NCBI RefSeq assembly: GCF_004006015.1
Contig: NZ_CP034766.1
Location: 434,001 to 498,000, forward strand
Origin: Rhodococcus sp. X156
GTDB taxonomy: Bacteria > Actinomycetota > Actinomycetes > Mycobacteriales > Mycobacteriaceae
Length of the DNA stretch: 64,000 nt
Direction of reading: 5' to 3'
Below the pieces are notes generated by a model that was not told where the DNA came from, ran no database searches, and saw only the letters and a program-made list of their open reading frames with translations. Position numbers and translations under genes: made by a program. This document shows, one piece after another, positions 1-8,070 of this stretch. How positions within the stretch are numbered: the first letter of the stretch is position 1; every line of letters begins with the position of its first letter.

Positions 1-780
1 GGAGATCTCCGCGGAGTCGATGGAGATGGGGAAGGCACCCACGTGGGCGGTGCGGTCGTCGATCTGCACCGTGCCCATCCGCGAGCGCACACCCACCGAG
101 GCCCGGGACGCGTTCTGGCCAGCCAGCCGGCGGGACAGGTAGAGGAAGTTCTGCGCGCCGCCGGGCAGGTGGAAGCCGATCAGGTCGGCGCCCAGCAGGC
201 CCTGCACGATCTCCCGGCGCCACGGCAGCTGCATGAACAGCTCCACGGGCGGGAACGGGATGTGCAGGAAGAAGCCGATGAGCAGGTCCGGCCGCAGCTC
301 TCGCAGGTACTGCGGCACCAGCTGGAGCTGGTAGTCCTGCACCCACACGGTGGCACCGTGCGCGGCGGTGCGCGCGGTCTCCTCGGCGAAGCGCCGGTTG
401 ACCCGGACGTAGGTGTCCCACCAGGTGCGGTTGAAGTCCGGGTGCACGATCACGTCGTGGTACAGCGGCCACAGAGTGGCGTTGGAGAACCCCTCGTAGT
501 ACTCGGCGACCTCGTCGGCGCTCAGGCGCACCGGGTGCAGCCGCAGGCCGCCCTCCTCGAAGGGTTCGACGTCCACGTCGGCCACGCCGGTCCAGCCGAC
601 CCACGCGCCGTCCTGGCTGCGCAGCACCGGCTCCAGCGCGGTGACCAGCCCGCCGGGGCTGCGCTTCCACCGGTCGGGACCACCCTCGACGCGCTCGAGG
701 TCCACCGGAAGCCGGTTGGCGACCACGACGAATTCGGACTGGCCGTGTTCCTGGGTCTCGGGCGTGCTCGTCTCGGTCAC
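1..780 (-). CDS. otsA: Trehalose-6-phosphate synthase (partial, C-terminus beyond window)
   Basis: GT20 glycosyltransferase that joins UDP-glucose (or ADP/GDP-glucose) and glucose-6-phosphate to make trehalose-6-phosphate in the cytoplasm. The first 260 residues are present: VVVANRLPV near residue 20, SPGGLVTAL (~42-50), WVGWTG (~60), WPLYHD, the [10 protein letters not shown] segment (~147) and HIPFPP (~173), all typical of OtsA. The GTG start at 780 is firm, because an in-frame TAG lies ten bases upstream with no other start between. The 3' part runs off the left edge. Trehalose made this way is an osmoprotectant and, in mycolata, a mycolate carrier; the latter role is inference. Confidence 0.95.
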   Translation of the reverse strand, partial: MTETSTPETQEHGQSEFVVVANRLPVDLERVEGGPDRWKRSPGGLVTALEPVLRSQDGAWVGWTGVADVDVEPFEEGGLRLHPVRLSADEVAEYYEGFSNATLWPLYHDVIVHPDFNRTWWDTYVRVNRRFAEETARTAAHGATVWVQDYQLQLVPQYLRELRPDLLIGFFLHIPFPPVELFMQLPWRREIVQGLLGADLIGFHLPGGAQNFLYLSRRLAGQNASRASVGVRSRMGTVQIDDRTAHVGAFPISIDSAEIS

Positions 781-833
781 GCGATCAGCCTAGTTGGCCG
801 GGGACTCGAGGTGCTGGTCGAGACAAGGACATT

Positions 834-857
834 CCGTCTCGGTCGACGCCGAGACGG
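834..857 (-). terminator. Hairpin downstream of the whiB operon
   Basis: A perfect 9-bp inverted repeat (CCGTCTCGG / CCGAGACGG) with a 6-nt loop lies between the small ORF ending at 920 and otsA starting at 780, all on the minus strand. Position suggests a transcript end for the whiB unit. There is no clear U-run, as is usual in high-GC actinobacteria. Confidence 0.5.
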
Positions 858-919
858 CTTGTGCCCCAGGTGCGCCCGCGGCCGGCACGGGGCCGAGCGC
901 GGGCGGCCGTGGGACGGGT

Positions 920-1120
920 CTAGCTGTTGGAGTGTGGGCCCACGCCGAGCATGTCGAGCAGCATGATGCACTCGGCAGTGTCGTTCGAGTGCGCCGCGAT
1001 CACGCGCTGGGCCTTGCGTGCGGTTTCCTGAGTGACGGTCTCCACGACCTCACCATCTTCCAAGTTGGTAGCGACGTCACTGGTCTCGCCAGCAGACTTG
1101 GTTCCGTTCACCTGTGCCAT
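920..1120 (-). CDS. Small acidic protein cotranscribed with whiB
   Basis: 66-residue soluble protein, not assigned to a family. It has no signal peptide or membrane segment, is rich in Thr, Glu and Val, and has one Cys in AECIMLLDMLGVGP near its C-terminus. A strong GAAGGAGG ribosome site precedes the ATG. It follows whiB by 27 bp on the same strand, so the two are very probably one operon. The single Cys and the adjoining Fe-S regulator make a partner or sensor role conceivable, but this is only inference from position. Confidence 0.75.
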   Translation of the reverse strand: MAQVNGTKSAGETSDVATNLEDGEVVETVTQETARKAQRVIAAHSNDTAECIMLLDMLGVGPHSNS

Positions 1121-1147
1121 GTTGCGGCACCCTCCTTCATCTCTTTC

Positions 1148-1456
1148 TCAGTCCTCGACCAGCACCTCCCGGTTCGCGCGACGGCGCTGGCCGAGAATTG
1201 CCCGACGCTCGCCCTCACCGAGCCCACCCCATACTCCGTAAGGCTCGCCGACGAGCAACGCGTGCTCGCGGCACTGTACGACCACCGGGCACCGTCTGCA
1301 CACTTGCTTGGCCTCCGCCTCTCGGCGGGCACGCTCGGATCCGCGCTCGTTCTCGGGGTGGAAGAAGCGGGACTCCTCGAGGCCGCCGCACGCGCCGTGC
1401 TGCTGCCACTGCCAGTCTTCCACCAGGGGCAGGGCGAGCCGCGCCACAGTCGTCAT
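1148..1456 (-). CDS. WhiB-family [4Fe-4S] transcriptional regulator
   Basis: 102-residue Wbl protein. The four cluster-binding cysteines are at about 23, 53, 56 and 62 (C...CRRCPVVVQC), followed by the family turn motif GVWGG (~74-78) and a basic C-terminus (QRRRANR). The FFHPE and EPYGVWGG segments are closest to the WhiB3 branch from memory. Wbl proteins bind a redox- and NO-sensitive Fe-S cluster and act with the main sigma factor at promoters. The ATG is preceded by GAGGAG. A downstream 66-residue gene is in the same unit. The window holds a second, similar whiB at 6696. Confidence 0.93.
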   Translation of the reverse strand: MTTVARLALPLVEDWQWQQHGACGGLEESRFFHPENERGSERARREAEAKQVCRRCPVVVQCREHALLVGEPYGVWGGLGEGERRAILGQRRRANREVLVED

Positions 1457-1552
1457 GTCTCGGCCACGCCTCCTCAGCTGAGTCCCCCCACGACGGCCGC
1501 CGGCCGGCCGGCGACGGGGTGTCGGAGGCGCTGCGCGGTGAAGTGTGGGCTA

Positions 1553-1582
1553 AGCGTAGAAGCACTGTGGCCCAACGATCAA
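1553..1582 (-). promoter_or_regulatory. Candidate promoter of whiB operon
   Basis: On the minus strand TTGATC (1582-1577) and TACGCT (1558-1553) are separated by 18 bp, a plausible sigma-A type promoter about 100 bp upstream of the whiB ATG and just past the stop of the upstream exporter gene. Called by eye only. Confidence 0.4.
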
Positions 1583-1586
1583 GGGT

Positions 1587-3131
1587 TCATGCGGCTGACC
1601 TCGTGCGCAGCCTCGGCGCGAGGGTGGTGCGGAACCGCTTGGCGAGCCACTCGCCGAACACCACGCCGGCCGCGAGCGCGGCTCCGGTGGCCAGTGCCGC
1701 GCTCATCTCCGACAGGCCCATGACCGCGTCGTCGTTGGTCATCGCGTACAGCCCGCGGTACACCGCCAGGCCCGGCAGGAGCGGGGTGATGCCTGAGACG
1801 GCAATCACCAGCGGCGGGACCCGGTAGCGCCGGGAGAGCACCCCGCCGGCGAAGCCGACGAAGGCGGCCGCCGCGCCGGACGCCATCAGGGTGCCGCCGG
1901 CCAGGTTGGACAACAGGCCGAAGGCCAGGAAGCCGACCGCCCCCGCCGCCGCTGCGAAGGCCAGGGCCCGGCGCTCGGCGTAGCAGGCCAGCGCGAAGAA
2001 GCCCGCTGCCGCCGCAGCCCCGAGCACCTGCACCGGCAGCCGGGACAGGCTGGTGGTGCTGGCGAGCAGCGGCGGCAGGTCGACGCCCACGCCCGAGGCG
2101 AACTTCAGCGCCAGGCCGACGCCGACGATGATGCCGGCGGTGAGCATCAGCACCTCGGTGAAGCGCGCCGCGGCGGTGACCATCGCGCCGGTGATGGCGT
2201 CCTGCATGGAACCCACCAGCGACAGCCCGGACAGCAGCACGATCACTCCGGCCGCCGCCACCTGGGAGGGGCGCACGGTGAGGTGCAGGGGATCCTGCAC
2301 CGCGTAGAGCAGAGCCGCGGGCAGGGTGGCGATGAAACCGCCCACCACCTGCTGGAAGAAGCCGGGCAGGCCGGTGCGGTTGAGCACCCGTCGGGTGCGG
2401 TCGATGACCACGGCCGACAGCAGCGCCACCAGCGCCACCAGCCACTCACCACCGACCAGCACCGCGATGCTGGCGGCCATGCCGGCCCACGCCAGGGTGG
2501 AGACCCACCGCGGGTAGGGGTGCGGAGCAGTGGTGATCTTGTCCAGGGCCTGGTGCGCCTCGCGGGCGCTGAGCGCGCCGGCCTCGGCGTCGCAGATCAC
2601 CCGGTCGACGTCGGCCAGGCGGGTGTAGTCCAGCGAGCGGTAGTTGACCACCCGCATGGTGTTCACCGGCGGGCTGGACAGCCCGCGGTGCGCGCTGATG
2701 GTGATGGCCGTGTAGGTGATGTCCACCTCGCACCGGGGCAGTCCGTAGGCCGAGGTGAGGGTGAGGATGTCGGCGGTGACGTCAGCGGTGGCCGCTCCGC
2801 TGGAGAGCAGCACCTCGCCGACCCGCAGCGCCAGGTCGAGCACCTCGGCAATGGCCGCCTCGCCGGTGAAGGCGGGCGCGGGGCCGGTGGGGTACTGGGC
2901 CGGCGCGGCGAACTGCACCGTGCTCGGGTCCTTCTGCCGCACCACGGGCGCGCGCGGGGGGCGCCGAGGTGGGGGGACGGAGGACGGGTGCAACCCGCTC
3001 CCGGCGCCGCTGCCCCGGATGGGCTCGTTGCCCCTGACCCACTGCACTACCAACACCTCGTGTTCTCGCCGACGACGGCCCACCGCTGCGGGGCCTTCCC
3101 CCCATGGTCCCGCCTGCGTCCCGCGGACCAA
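1587..3131 (-). CDS. thrE: Threonine/serine exporter family protein (ThrE type)
   Basis: Integral membrane protein of the ThrE family, expected to export threonine and serine by proton motive force. A cytosolic N-terminal DUF1212-type domain (GEVLLSSGAATADV, GLPRCEVDITYTAI, about residues 100-200) is followed by about ten hydrophobic segments (WVSTLAWAGMAASIAVLV onward), i.e. both halves of the family are fused in one chain, as in corynebacterial ThrE. The open frame begins with TTG at 3131; the first ~70 residues are low-complexity Pro/Arg/Gly and the true start may be an internal GTG. It ends 130 bp before whiB on the same strand. Confidence 0.87.
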   Translation of the reverse strand: MVRGTQAGPWGEGPAAVGRRRREHEVLVVQWVRGNEPIRGSGAGSGLHPSSVPPPRRPPRAPVVRQKDPSTVQFAAPAQYPTGPAPAFTGEAAIAEVLDLALRVGEVLLSSGAATADVTADILTLTSAYGLPRCEVDITYTAITISAHRGLSSPPVNTMRVVNYRSLDYTRLADVDRVICDAEAGALSAREAHQALDKITTAPHPYPRWVSTLAWAGMAASIAVLVGGEWLVALVALLSAVVIDRTRRVLNRTGLPGFFQQVVGGFIATLPAALLYAVQDPLHLTVRPSQVAAAGVIVLLSGLSLVGSMQDAITGAMVTAAARFTEVLMLTAGIIVGVGLALKFASGVGVDLPPLLASTTSLSRLPVQVLGAAAAAGFFALACYAERRALAFAAAAGAVGFLAFGLLSNLAGGTLMASGAAAAFVGFAGGVLSRRYRVPPLVIAVSGITPLLPGLAVYRGLYAMTNDDAVMGLSEMSAALATGAALAAGVVFGEWLAKRFRTTLAPRLRTRSAA

Positions 3132-3199
3132 GCCTCTCAGCCATGAGTTGCCTCACAACCAGCTCGGTGCACCGGTCGCGAGCGCGTGCGGCCCCTTGC

Positions 3200-3577
3200 T
3201 CAGCCGTCGGTGACCTCGTCGCTGGCCAGCAGGCCGGTGTCGGCCAGCGCCTCGGCCAGGCTGTCGTGCCGGAAGACCGAGGTGACCTGGTCGTGCACCA
3301 CGCGGAAGGCGGTGGCCACGGCCTGGCGCTGCTCCTGCTCGGCGCCGGAGAGCTCCTCCTCCACCACGACCACCCCGTGGTGGACGAACATCCGTCCGGG
3401 GGACACGGTGCCGCGGAAGCGCTCGGCCCACTCGCGCAGCGCCGCGATCCCTTGGCTGGCGCCGGTGGGGGTGGCGAGCTCGACGTCGTCGCTGGACAGG
3501 TTCAGCAGGGTGTCCAGGTCGTGCCCCGTGAGGGCGTCGTGCCAGGCCAGGACGGTGGCGATCTCCGAGGTGCTCAC
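3200..3577 (-). CDS. SnoaL/NTF2-like protein
   Basis: About 125 residues with the cone-fold NTF2/SnoaL pattern: an N-terminal helix (VLAWHDALTGHDLDTLLNLSSDDVE), then LREWAERFRGTV and a beta-rich half (MFVHHGVVVVEEELSG, AVATAFRVVHDQVTSVFRHDS). Members serve as small-molecule binding proteins, isomerases or hydrolases, and nothing here fixes the substrate. I prefer the GTG at 3577; the open frame extends to 3622, but that start would lie only five bases from the divergent tRNA gene. The ribosome site is weak, so leaderless translation is possible. Confidence 0.7.
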   Translation of the reverse strand: MSTSEIATVLAWHDALTGHDLDTLLNLSSDDVELATPTGASQGIAALREWAERFRGTVSPGRMFVHHGVVVVEEELSGAEQEQRQAVATAFRVVHDQVTSVFRHDSLAEALADTGLLASDEVTDG

Positions 3578-3626
3578 CCTTCTGACCGTAGCGCCGCCGT
3601 CGGATAGCATCACGCCGCACACTCGC

Positions 3627-3702
3627 GCCGGGTTAGCTCAGCTGGTAGAGCACCGCTCTTGTAAAGCGGTTGTCGTCGGTTCGAACCCGACACTCGGCTC
3701 CA
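3627..3702 (+). tRNA. tRNA-Thr (anticodon TGT)
   Basis: A complete cloverleaf can be drawn: acceptor GCCGGGT paired with ACTCGGC (one G-T), D arm GCTC/GAGC, anticodon stem CCGCT/AGCGG with loop CTTGTAA (anticodon TGT, reads ACA), T arm GTCGG/CCGAC with TTCGAAC loop, and an encoded CCA at 3700-3702. The opposite strand is used by the 3' end of the sirtuin gene. Confidence 0.95.
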
Positions 3703-4591
3703 CCCCTGGCTCCTGCCCCGGCGGGCGCGCCCCCAGCTCCTCGGCCAGCCCGGTGAGGGCCTCGCTGCACCCGAGCTCCACCCTCACCGCGGCCAGCGGG
3801 TCGCCCCGGGTGGCACCACGGTTGACCACCACCACCGGGCGCCCGGTCCTCGCCGCGTGCCGGACGAAGCGCAGGCCGGACATCACGGTGAGGGACGAGC
3901 CGGCCACCAGCAGGGCCTCGCTCTCCTCCACCAGCGCGAAGGCCCGCGCCACCCGCTCCTTGGCCACGCTCTCGCCGAAGAACACGATGTAGGGCTTGAG
4001 CAGCCCGCCGCAGGCCAGGCAGTCGGCCACCCGGAAGCCGGCGGTGGCCGAGACCACCGCGTCGGCGTCCGGAGCCACCTCCACGTCACCGAGCTCGAGC
4101 ACCCCCTCGGTGAAGCCGGGGTTGAGCGCGGTGAGGCGCCCGGCCAGCTGGGCACGGCTGGTCAGCTCGCCACACCCGAGGCACACCACCCGCGCGTAGG
4201 TGCCGTGCAGGTCGATCACCCGGCGGCTGCCGGCGGCGCTGTGCAGCAGGTCCACGTTCTGGGTGATCACCCCGGTCAGCACCCCGCAGCGCTCCAGCTG
4301 GGTCAGCGCGCGGTGCCCGGCGTTGGGCCGCTTGGCCCGCAGCTGCAGCCACCCGACGTGGTTGCGCGCCCAGTAGTGCCGGCGGAACACCGGATCGCCG
4401 ATGAACTGCTGGTAGGTGATGGGGTTGCGCGGCGGCGAGCCGGGCCCGCGGTAGTCCGGGATGCCGGAGTCGGTGGACAACCCGGCCCCGGTCAGGGCCG
4501 TGACGCGGAGCCCGGCGAGGACGTCGACCGCGCGGCGCAGCGCGTCCCTGGCGGCCAGCTCCCGCGCCGAGGTGGCTGCGGTGGAGGGCAC
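3638..4591 (-). CDS. NAD-dependent protein deacylase, sirtuin family
   Basis: 317-residue SIR2-family protein that removes acyl groups from lysine using NAD+. Visible motifs: [15 protein letters not shown] (~35-49) of the NAD pocket, TQNVD (110-114), catalytic His129 in DLHG, and the zinc cysteines C137, C140, C191 and C194. The pattern resembles class II bacterial/SIRT4-like sirtuins. The last ~20 codons run antisense through the tRNA-Thr gene and yield a tail containing [10 protein letters not shown], which is not conserved sirtuin sequence but simply translated tRNA complement. No stop occurs earlier, so the overlap is real at the ORF level. Confidence 0.93.
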   Translation of the reverse strand: MPSTAATSARELAARDALRRAVDVLAGLRVTALTGAGLSTDSGIPDYRGPGSPPRNPITYQQFIGDPVFRRHYWARNHVGWLQLRAKRPNAGHRALTQLERCGVLTGVITQNVDLLHSAAGSRRVIDLHGTYARVVCLGCGELTSRAQLAGRLTALNPGFTEGVLELGDVEVAPDADAVVSATAGFRVADCLACGGLLKPYIVFFGESVAKERVARAFALVEESEALLVAGSSLTVMSGLRFVRHAARTGRPVVVVNRGATRGDPLAAVRVELGCSEALTGLAEELGARPPGQEPGVEPSVGFEPTTTALQERCSTS

Positions 4592-4662
4592 CTGGCGAGG
4601 GTACGTCCCGGGTGCGGGGACGGTGCCTGGCGAGCGTCGCTCCGCCAGTGTTGGATGGAGCC

Positions 4663-5106
4663 ATGCCCCTTGAAGGAGAGTACGAGCCCAGCACCCAGGA
4701 ATGGGTCCGCAAGCAGGTCGAGGAGATCGAGGAGTCCGGCGGTACCCGCGGCAACTTGCTGAACGGCATGCCGGTGGTGGTGCTCACCACCAAGGGCGCC
4801 AAGTCGGGCAAGCTGCGCAAGATCCCGCTGATGCGGGTGGAGCACGACGGTGTCTACGCGGTGGTGGCCTCGCTGGGCGGAGCCCCCAAGCACCCCGTCT
4901 GGTACTACAACATCAAGGCCAACCCGGTGGTGGAGCTCCGGGACGGCACCACGGTGCGGGACATGACCGCCCGTGAGGTGACCGGCGAGGAGAAGCAGGT
5001 GTGGTGGGAGCGGGCCGTGGCGGCGTACCCCGACTACGCCGACTACCAGCGCAAGACCGACCGGGACATCCCGGTGTTCGTGCTGGAGGCGATCACTCCG
5101 CAGTGA
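4663..5106 (+). CDS. Deazaflavin (F420)-dependent nitroreductase family protein
   Basis: 147-residue protein of the Ddn/FDOR-A family, small split-barrel flavin/F420 proteins found mostly in actinobacteria. Family features: [37 protein letters not shown] (cofactor-contacting strand-turn-strand), [20 protein letters not shown] and [10 protein letters not shown]. The ATG at 4663 is preceded by GGATGGAG; the frame stays open for 17 more codons upstream but with poor coding character. Members reduce quinones or activate nitroimidazole prodrugs with F420H2; the substrate here is unknown. Confidence 0.9.
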   Translation: MPLEGEYEPSTQEWVRKQVEEIEESGGTRGNLLNGMPVVVLTTKGAKSGKLRKIPLMRVEHDGVYAVVASLGGAPKHPVWYYNIKANPVVELRDGTTVRDMTAREVTGEEKQVWWERAVAAYPDYADYQRKTDRDIPVFVLEAITPQ

Positions 5107-5160
5107 TCCACTCGCCTGGGCGCCCAGCCCGCGGTACGTGGCCGGGCGCGAGGACTTGTC

Positions 5161-5865
5161 GTGCGCGGTGACGGTGACGGCTGGGCCGTGGGGCCGGACG
5201 GCGCCAAGCGGTGGGGCCGCCACGGCGCGGCCGGCCTGCTGCTGCGCGCGCCCCGGGCCGGGGTGGCCGCCGTGCTGCTGCAGCACCGGGCCGTCTGGAG
5301 CCACCACGGCGGCACCTGGGGGCTGCCGGGGGGTGCTCGAGACAGCCACGAGTCGGCGGCCCAGGCGGCCCTGCGGGAGGCCGCGGAGGAGACCGGGGTG
5401 CGCAGCGAGGACGTCACGGTGCGCGCGGAGCGGGTGACCTCGTCGGTGCCCGAGGGGTGGAGCTACACCACCGTGGTGGCTGATGCCGCCCACGAGCTGG
5501 CCACCGAGCGAAACGGCGAGAGTGCCGAGCTGCGCTGGGTGGCCGAGGACGCGGTGCCCGAGCTGGAGCTGCACCCTGGGCTGGCGGGCAGCTGGTCGCT
5601 GTTGCGCGCCCGGCCGCTGCTGCTGGTGCTCGACTCCCGCCTCCCGGGCCTGCCCGACGGGCTGGCCGCGCAGCGGACGGTCGAGCTGCCGGACCGCACG
5701 TTCGGCTGGGTCAGCGAGATCCAGGTGTGCCCGGACCCGGCCACGGCCGCGCACGGGCGGTCGGGCCTGGTGGTGGTGGTCACCGCCGACCGCGGGCTGC
5801 ACGCGCAGCTGCCCCCGGAGGTCCTGGCGGTGGAGCCGGCGGCCCTGACGGCGTGGTTCGGATGA
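5161..5865 (+). CDS. NUDIX hydrolase
   Basis: 234-residue pyrophosphohydrolase. The NUDIX box GX5EX7REUXEEXGU is complete (GARDSHE ... REAAEETGV, about residues 57-80), giving the metal-binding glutamates. LLQHRAVWSHHGGTWGLPGG before it fits a MutT-like hydrolase acting on nucleoside diphosphate derivatives. The C-terminal ~90 residues (TFGWVSEIQVCPDP onward) lie beyond the core fold and I do not recognise them. The GTG start follows GAGGA. The stop overlaps the next ATG (ATGA), so it is translationally coupled to the DUF202 pair. Confidence 0.88.
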   Translation: MRGDGDGWAVGPDGAKRWGRHGAAGLLLRAPRAGVAAVLLQHRAVWSHHGGTWGLPGGARDSHESAAQAALREAAEETGVRSEDVTVRAERVTSSVPEGWSYTTVVADAAHELATERNGESAELRWVAEDAVPELELHPGLAGSWSLLRARPLLLVLDSRLPGLPDGLAAQRTVELPDRTFGWVSEIQVCPDPATAAHGRSGLVVVVTADRGLHAQLPPEVLAVEPAALTAWFG

Positions 5866-6224
5866 GCTCGTCCTCCTCCCGCACCGCAGTGCCGGAGGAG
5901 GAGCCGGACTACCGGTTCACCCTGGCCAACGAGCGCACCTTCCTGGCCTGGATGCGCACCGCCCTCGCCCTCCTCGCTGCGGGCGTCGCCGTGGTCCAGC
6001 TGGTTCCGGAGTTCTCCGTGGCCGCAGTGCGGATCGGCGTCGGCGTCACCCTCGGCGTGCTGAGCGTGGTGATGTCGGTGGGCGGCACCTGGCGCTGGTA
6101 CGCCACGCAGCGGGCCATGCGGCGCGGTCACCCGCTGCCGCGCACCTGGCTCACCTGGATCCTCGGGGGCGGGCTGATGCTGGTGGCGGCGCTGGCCGTG
6201 GTGCTCCTGCTCGGCGAGCACTGA
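5862..6224 (+). CDS. YidH-like DUF202 membrane protein (first of pair)
   Basis: 120-residue protein with three predicted transmembrane helices (TFLAWMRTALALLAAGVAVV, VGVTLGVLSVVMSVGG, LTWILGGGLMLVAALAVVLLL). The N-terminal FTLANERTFLAWMRT signature defines DUF202. Function unknown; in many actinobacteria two DUF202 genes stand in tandem, as here, suggesting a heteromeric complex. Its ATG overlaps the NUDIX stop, and its stop is only 2 bp from the next GTG. Confidence 0.88.
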   Translation: MSSSSSRTAVPEEEPDYRFTLANERTFLAWMRTALALLAAGVAVVQLVPEFSVAAVRIGVGVTLGVLSVVMSVGGTWRWYATQRAMRRGHPLPRTWLTWILGGGLMLVAALAVVLLLGEH

Positions 6225-6226
6225 CG

Positions 6227-6577
6227 GTGCCGGTCCGGCGGGCTGCGACCGCCGTGCGCGCGCCCGGCGGCGGGCAGGGCGTCGCTGAGCGCACCCAGCT
6301 GGCCTGGAGCCGCACCTCGCTGGCGGTGCTGGTCAACGGCGCACTGTTGCTGCTGCGCTATCCGCAGGAGGGCGAGGTGGGCCGAGCGGACATAGCCTTA
6401 GCGGCACTCTCTGTAGTTATAGCGGCACTCACGGTATGTTTTGGCCGAGTGCGATCACGACAGATCGCCGCACACCGAGATGATCCTCCTGGTCCACGCA
6501 CAGTGGTCATATTGGCACTGTCCGGAGCAATCGCCCTTTATGCAGCGGCGATCGTGGCTAACCTTCTGCTGCGCTGA
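6227..6577 (+). CDS. DUF202 membrane protein (second of pair)
   Basis: 116-residue paralogue of the preceding gene, with the shorter signature ERTQLAWSRTSLAVLVNGALLLL and three hydrophobic helices. Start is GTG directly after the neighbour's stop. The first half uses normal high-GC codons, but from about 6395 the codons become AT-ended (ATA, TTA, GTA, GTT, TGT, TTT), including a TTA leucine codon that is very rare in such genomes. The protein sequence itself stays typical of the family, so the gene looks intact. Confidence 0.87.
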   Translation: MPVRRAATAVRAPGGGQGVAERTQLAWSRTSLAVLVNGALLLLRYPQEGEVGRADIALAALSVVIAALTVCFGRVRSRQIAAHRDDPPGPRTVVILALSGAIALYAAAIVANLLLR

Positions 6578-6695
6578 CCCGAATTGATCAAGAACTTGGT
6601 GTCCTGGCGCACGCTGCGATAACGTCATTCCACGACGCGGATACTCCAGACAGCGGGTTGATGCCATCTCGAAGGATTATCGAGGGTGGTGCCCA

Positions 6696-7058
6696 GTGGC
6701 GGATTACAGTCGACTTCCAGGTCCGGTGGAAGATCATTGGCAGTGGCAGGCGCAAGGCGCGTGCCGAGGCCTGCAGACCACGATGTTCTTTCATCCCGAG
6801 TACGAGCGCGGCCCGACGCGGCTGCGCCGGGAGCAAGAGGCCAAGGCCGTCTGCCGGCGTTGCCCGGTCATCGACCGGTGCCGGGAGCACGCCCTCCAGG
6901 TGCACGAGCCCTACGGCATCTGGGGCGGCTTGTCGGCCGAGGAGCGCAAGGACCAGCTCCGCGCCCGCCGCCGGGCCGAGACGATGCCCGGCGCGGCCCG
7001 CAGCAGCGGTGACGGTGCGGCGACGGTCAATCCTCGCAAAGGTGTAGAGGCTAGCTAA
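6696..7058 (+). CDS. WhiB-family [4Fe-4S] transcriptional regulator, WhiB3-like
   Basis: 120-residue Wbl protein with cluster cysteines at 23, 53, 56 and 62 (C...CRRCPVIDRC), GIWGG turn motif (~74-78) and a basic segment KDQLRARRRAE. DHWQWQAQGACRGL, MFFHPEYERG and LQVHEPYGIWGGLSAEER match WhiB3 closely from memory. WhiB3 senses O2/NO and redox state and steers lipid and sulfur metabolism in mycobacteria. GTG start at 6696, with GAGGG upstream. It sits at the edge of a low-GC patch that also covers its 5' region, and ends in front of a strong terminator hairpin. Confidence 0.92.
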   Translation: MADYSRLPGPVEDHWQWQAQGACRGLQTTMFFHPEYERGPTRLRREQEAKAVCRRCPVIDRCREHALQVHEPYGIWGGLSAEERKDQLRARRRAETMPGAARSSGDGAATVNPRKGVEAS

Positions 7059-7084
7059 AACTCTGGTTCACGCTAGGCACGATG

Positions 7085-7112
7085 GCCCGGTTTCGCTTCG
7101 GCGAAACCGGGC
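7085..7112 (+). terminator. Terminator hairpin with UUCG tetraloop
   Basis: A perfect 12-bp stem GCCCGGTTTCGC / GCGAAACCGGGC closed by a TTCG loop, 26 bp after the whiB stop. cUUCGg loops are exceptionally stable in RNA. No U-tract follows, as is common in GC-rich actinobacteria. Confidence 0.8.
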
Positions 7113-7226
7113 TGTCGGCCGCTCCACAGTGCACACCCGCAGGACGCTGCCCACGTCCAGGTACTGTTGGCAAAGGTCGTCGGGGCCTGGTTGTGAGTGT
7201 TGCAGTGGTGAGATTTGAGGTGTCAC

Positions 7227-8021
7227 ATGCGCAGTAGCGTCCCCTCGCGGAAGCGCACTTTTCACGCGGTGCGAGCGACGCTCGTCGGGCTGGCCCTCGT
7301 CGCCAGTGGCCTGGTTGCCATCACCACGGCCGGAGCATCCGAGCTGACGGTCGAGCCGGTCCCCAGCGGGGTGGCCGCGCCGGTGGCCAGCGTGACCGTT
7401 CCTGCGGCCGAGGGTCCGGTGGTCGTCGCCCCTGCCGGCCTCCCCGTGGTGGCTGGCGAGCAGTACGTCGTGGAGAACGACGAGGTGTGCAGCACCGGCT
7501 TCGCCGTCACCGCCCGCAGCGGAGCCGAGGGGTTCATCACCGCCGGGCACTGTGGCCGGGCCGGCAACGCGGTGCAGACCGCCGGCGGGGCCGAGCTGGG
7601 CAGCATCGCGGCCACCAGCTTCCCGGAGACCGACTTCGGCTGGGTAGCCATGCTGCCCGGCTTCACCGGCACCGGCACGGTCAGCCAGCACGACGGCACC
7701 ACCGTCCCGGTGCGAGGCGCCGCGCCCGCCGCGGTCGGCGACCCGGTGTGCATGTCCGGGCAGGCCTCAGGCTGGCACTGCGGGGAGGTCGTGGCGCTGG
7801 ACCAGACCGTGCAGTACGACCAGGGACTGGTCAGCGGGTTGACGGCCACCTCGATCTGCTCCGACGCCGGCGACTCCGGCGGCGCCTTCATCAGTGGCAA
7901 CCAGGCCCAGGGGGTCGTCTCCGGCGGAGTCGGCGACTGCGCGACCAACGGCACCACGTACTTCCAGCCGCTCGGCCCGGTGCTGGACGCCTACGGGCTG
8001 AGCCTGCGAGTCGGCAGCTAG
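7227..8021 (+). CDS. Secreted S1-family serine protease (streptogrisin/alpha-lytic type)
   Basis: 264-residue exported chymotrypsin-fold protease. A basic N-terminus and hydrophobic segment (residues ~17-36, ending near TTAGAS) form a signal peptide. Catalytic triad: His108 in TAGHC, Asp136 in ETDFGWV, Ser217 in GDSGGAF. Six cysteines can pair as 88-109, 175-185 and 211-238, as in streptogrisins. Only about 40 residues lie between the signal peptide and the catalytic domain, so the large pro-domain of streptogrisins is missing. ATG at 7227, with GAGG six bases upstream. Confidence 0.92.
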   Translation: MRSSVPSRKRTFHAVRATLVGLALVASGLVAITTAGASELTVEPVPSGVAAPVASVTVPAAEGPVVVAPAGLPVVAGEQYVVENDEVCSTGFAVTARSGAEGFITAGHCGRAGNAVQTAGGAELGSIAATSFPETDFGWVAMLPGFTGTGTVSQHDGTTVPVRGAAPAAVGDPVCMSGQASGWHCGEVVALDQTVQYDQGLVSGLTATSICSDAGDSGGAFISGNQAQGVVSGGVGDCATNGTTYFQPLGPVLDAYGLSLRVGS

Positions 8022-8070
8022 CTCCTCCCGACAGCCAGCACCGCCCGACCGGGCCGGCGCGAGCTCTGGG

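Noticed and set aside
43-966. Plus-strand frame of 307 codons at the left edge
   Set aside because: Antisense to otsA, whose motifs are clear on the minus strand.
3638-3702. [10 protein letters not shown] tail as a conserved sirtuin motif
   Set aside because: It is the translated complement of the tRNA-Thr gene; similar tails elsewhere come from the same cause.
6227-7058. Recent horizontal transfer of the DUF202-whiB segment
   Set aside because: Protein sequences are typical of actinobacteria and the flanking halves have normal codons; a local composition effect fits better, so it is reported as such.
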